Source: CAMPJM01 sp964440915 (GTDB lineage: Bacteria > Bacteroidota > Bacteroidia > Cytophagales > Cyclobacteriaceae). Taken from it: a stretch of 51,388 bases of DNA. The stretch covers positions 1 to 51,388 of the forward strand of contig CAYTTV010000026.1 in the NCBI GenBank assembly GCA_964440915.1. The letters are read 5' to 3'. Below the pieces are notes generated by a model. It saw nothing but the letters and a program-made list of their open reading frames with translations, ran no database searches and was not told the origin of the DNA. The position numbers and the translations under genes are program-made. Below, in pieces: positions 50,656 through 51,388 of the stretch. Positions within the stretch are counted from its first letter, which is position 1. The number at the start of each line of letters is the position of its first letter.

Positions 50656-50691
50656 CGAGATCATTACGAGGCACGAGATCATTACGAGGCA
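50656..50691. repeat. 18-bp perfect tandem duplication
   Basis: CGAGATCATTACGAGGCA occurs twice without a spacer (50656-50673 and 50674-50691). Probably replication slippage. Confidence 0.85.
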
Positions 50692-50749
50692 TATATATTC
50701 CAAAACCGAAAGTGACTTCTTCGGGTGGAAAAGCTCCTATCAATTAATC

Positions 50750-50798
50750 AAAATCCTTATCATAATGAAAAATAATTTCTCATTATGATAAGGATTTT
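50750..50798. terminator. Perfect 19-bp hairpin, bidirectional terminator type
   Basis: Arms 50750-50768 and 50780-50798 are perfectly complementary with an 11-nt loop and A/U-rich ends. No intact gene nearby on either strand explains it, so the transcript it ends is unknown or lost. Confidence 0.7.
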
Positions 50799-51029
50799 TG
50801 AAAGAGGTTCTTTTCATTGCCCTTAAAACGGCTTTAAAGCCCGTAAATCAATATTTCATTATCTTGGCACACTTCATGCAAATAGAATAGGCGTATCCTT
50901 AAGTGGATAAGATGCCAATTTTTTAGACTGGTTTTTTTTAATATGGGCATCTGACTTTTTAGTCTTTTATTTTTTTATTTTAATTTTTTAGGTCAGGATA
51001 TAGATTTTTTCATGTTTAATTTAGGTTCG

Positions 51030-51058
51030 AAAGCATCCTCAGGAAAGGGTGCTTTTTT
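51030..51058 (+). terminator. Intrinsic terminator-like hairpin
   Basis: AAAGCATCCT (51030-51039) and AGGGTGCTTT (51046-51055) pair over 10 bp with one G-U. The loop is 6 nt and a U-tract follows. A 24-codon frame starting at 51011 reads through it. The upstream transcript is not identified. Confidence 0.6.
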
Positions 51059-51327
51059 TATGACGACATTTTTTTTGAAGAGGTGACGCCAGGTTAGCTA
51101 GGGGAACATAGGAAAGTTGAAGTTTGGAAGATTTGCTAATTGGATAGGTCAAGCTGTCGTCGGATGACGGCTTAATCGGTTTAAAATCCTAATTCGTTCG
51201 ATCAAAACTGATTCATTTGTATTAAAGCTTCGCCGGAATATGACGGAAAAGCCTAAAAATAGAAGACATGATAACGAACGTCGAATTTGATGGCAATGGG
51301 CTAAAGGCAATACATCCTTTTTATCCT

Positions 51328-51373
51328 TAAAAAGCAAAACCAGCGTCTCTTTCCCGTAATATGCTGGTATTGC
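51328..51373 (-). terminator. Terminator of a gene beyond the right edge
   Basis: GCAAAACCAGCG (51334-51345) and TGCTGGTATTGC (51362-51373) pair except at one position. On the minus strand the stem is followed by five U (51333-51329), so it would end a minus-strand gene lying outside the window. Confidence 0.6.
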
Positions 51374-51388
51374 TCAAACTTTCAACCA

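Larger units (their letters stand above)
49718..51388. other. Gene-poor, degraded region at the right end
   Basis: Over 1.6 kb of AT-rich sequence without an intact recognisable gene. It holds a possible 39-residue ORF, a recombinase remnant, a short tandem duplication and three terminator-like hairpins, all listed separately. The pattern is that of a decayed mobile or accessory segment. Confidence 0.6.

Noticed and set aside
50504..50743. 79-codon minus-strand frame
   Set aside because: Contains the 18-bp tandem duplication and borders the recombinase remnant; no recognisable protein.
1..51388. CRISPR arrays, rRNA operons, intact insertion sequences or prophage
   Set aside because: No regularly spaced repeats, rRNA sequence, transposase or phage structural genes were seen; only a recombinase remnant and small palindromic repeats.

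Overview
The window comes from a chromosome of a Bacteroidota bacterium, probably of the order Cytophagales. The evidence is a type IX secretion (T9SS) sortase/PorV-like pair, DUF6089, DUF4290 and GIN-domain families, a UpxY/NusG-like regulator ahead of exopolysaccharide genes, almost no Shine-Dalgarno sequences, and promoters of the Bacteroidota form TTTG-N17-20-TAnnTTTG. It is a scaffold with three 100-N gaps. Two of these gaps are flanked by exact 55-bp duplications, which look like assembler k-mer overlaps.

Layout. 0-4 kb: an exopolysaccharide operon on the minus strand (UpxY-like antiterminator, Wza-like export lipoprotein, Wzz/BY-kinase) that runs off the left edge. 4-9 kb: two DUF6089 beta-barrel paralogues, an ABC-F ATPase and two copies of an intergenic repeat family. 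9-21 kb: a PQQ-type sugar dehydrogenase lipoprotein, a PadR/PspC envelope-stress operon, and a PorV-like/PorU2-like T9SS gene pair. About 21.0 kb: a separate tRNA-like RNA gene with a consensus promoter and a strong terminator. 22-28 kb: the complete phosphate operon pstS-pstC-pstA-pstB-phoU plus an OprO/P-like porin, with three phased PhoB/PhoP-type boxes upstream. 28-48 kb: housekeeping genes (PIF1-like helicase, PLP aminotransferase, AI-2E permease, sodium symporter with a small partner protein, M23 peptidase, family-5 uracil-DNA glycosylase, GreA-like protein, MurA, DUF4290, UvrD, BioF-like enzyme, proline dehydrogenase, lysyl-tRNA synthetase). 48-51 kb: a degraded region with a DUF4287-DUF5655 pseudogene, a tyrosine recombinase remnant and a few small unknown genes.

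Most notable observation. The aminotransferase gene at 31056 is preceded by two complete transcription attenuators in series (30747-31021). Each has a short leader peptide ORF rich in Val, Leu and Ile codons, an intrinsic terminator, and an upstream segment able to form a competing antiterminator. The second leader's start codon lies directly after the U-tract of the first terminator, so the second attenuator is transcribed only after the first is read through. This predicts double gating of the gene by branched-chain aminoacyl-tRNA supply and suggests that the aminotransferase acts on branched-chain amino acids.

Other points. The tRNA-like RNA at 21009-21135 has class II tRNA D- and T-arms but an oversized interior and no normal anticodon arm. 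MurA carries Asp instead of Cys at the catalytic position, which predicts fosfomycin resistance. A 52-codon membrane protein gene is translationally coupled to the sodium symporter. Several start codons are corrected here on signal-peptide, promoter or homology grounds.
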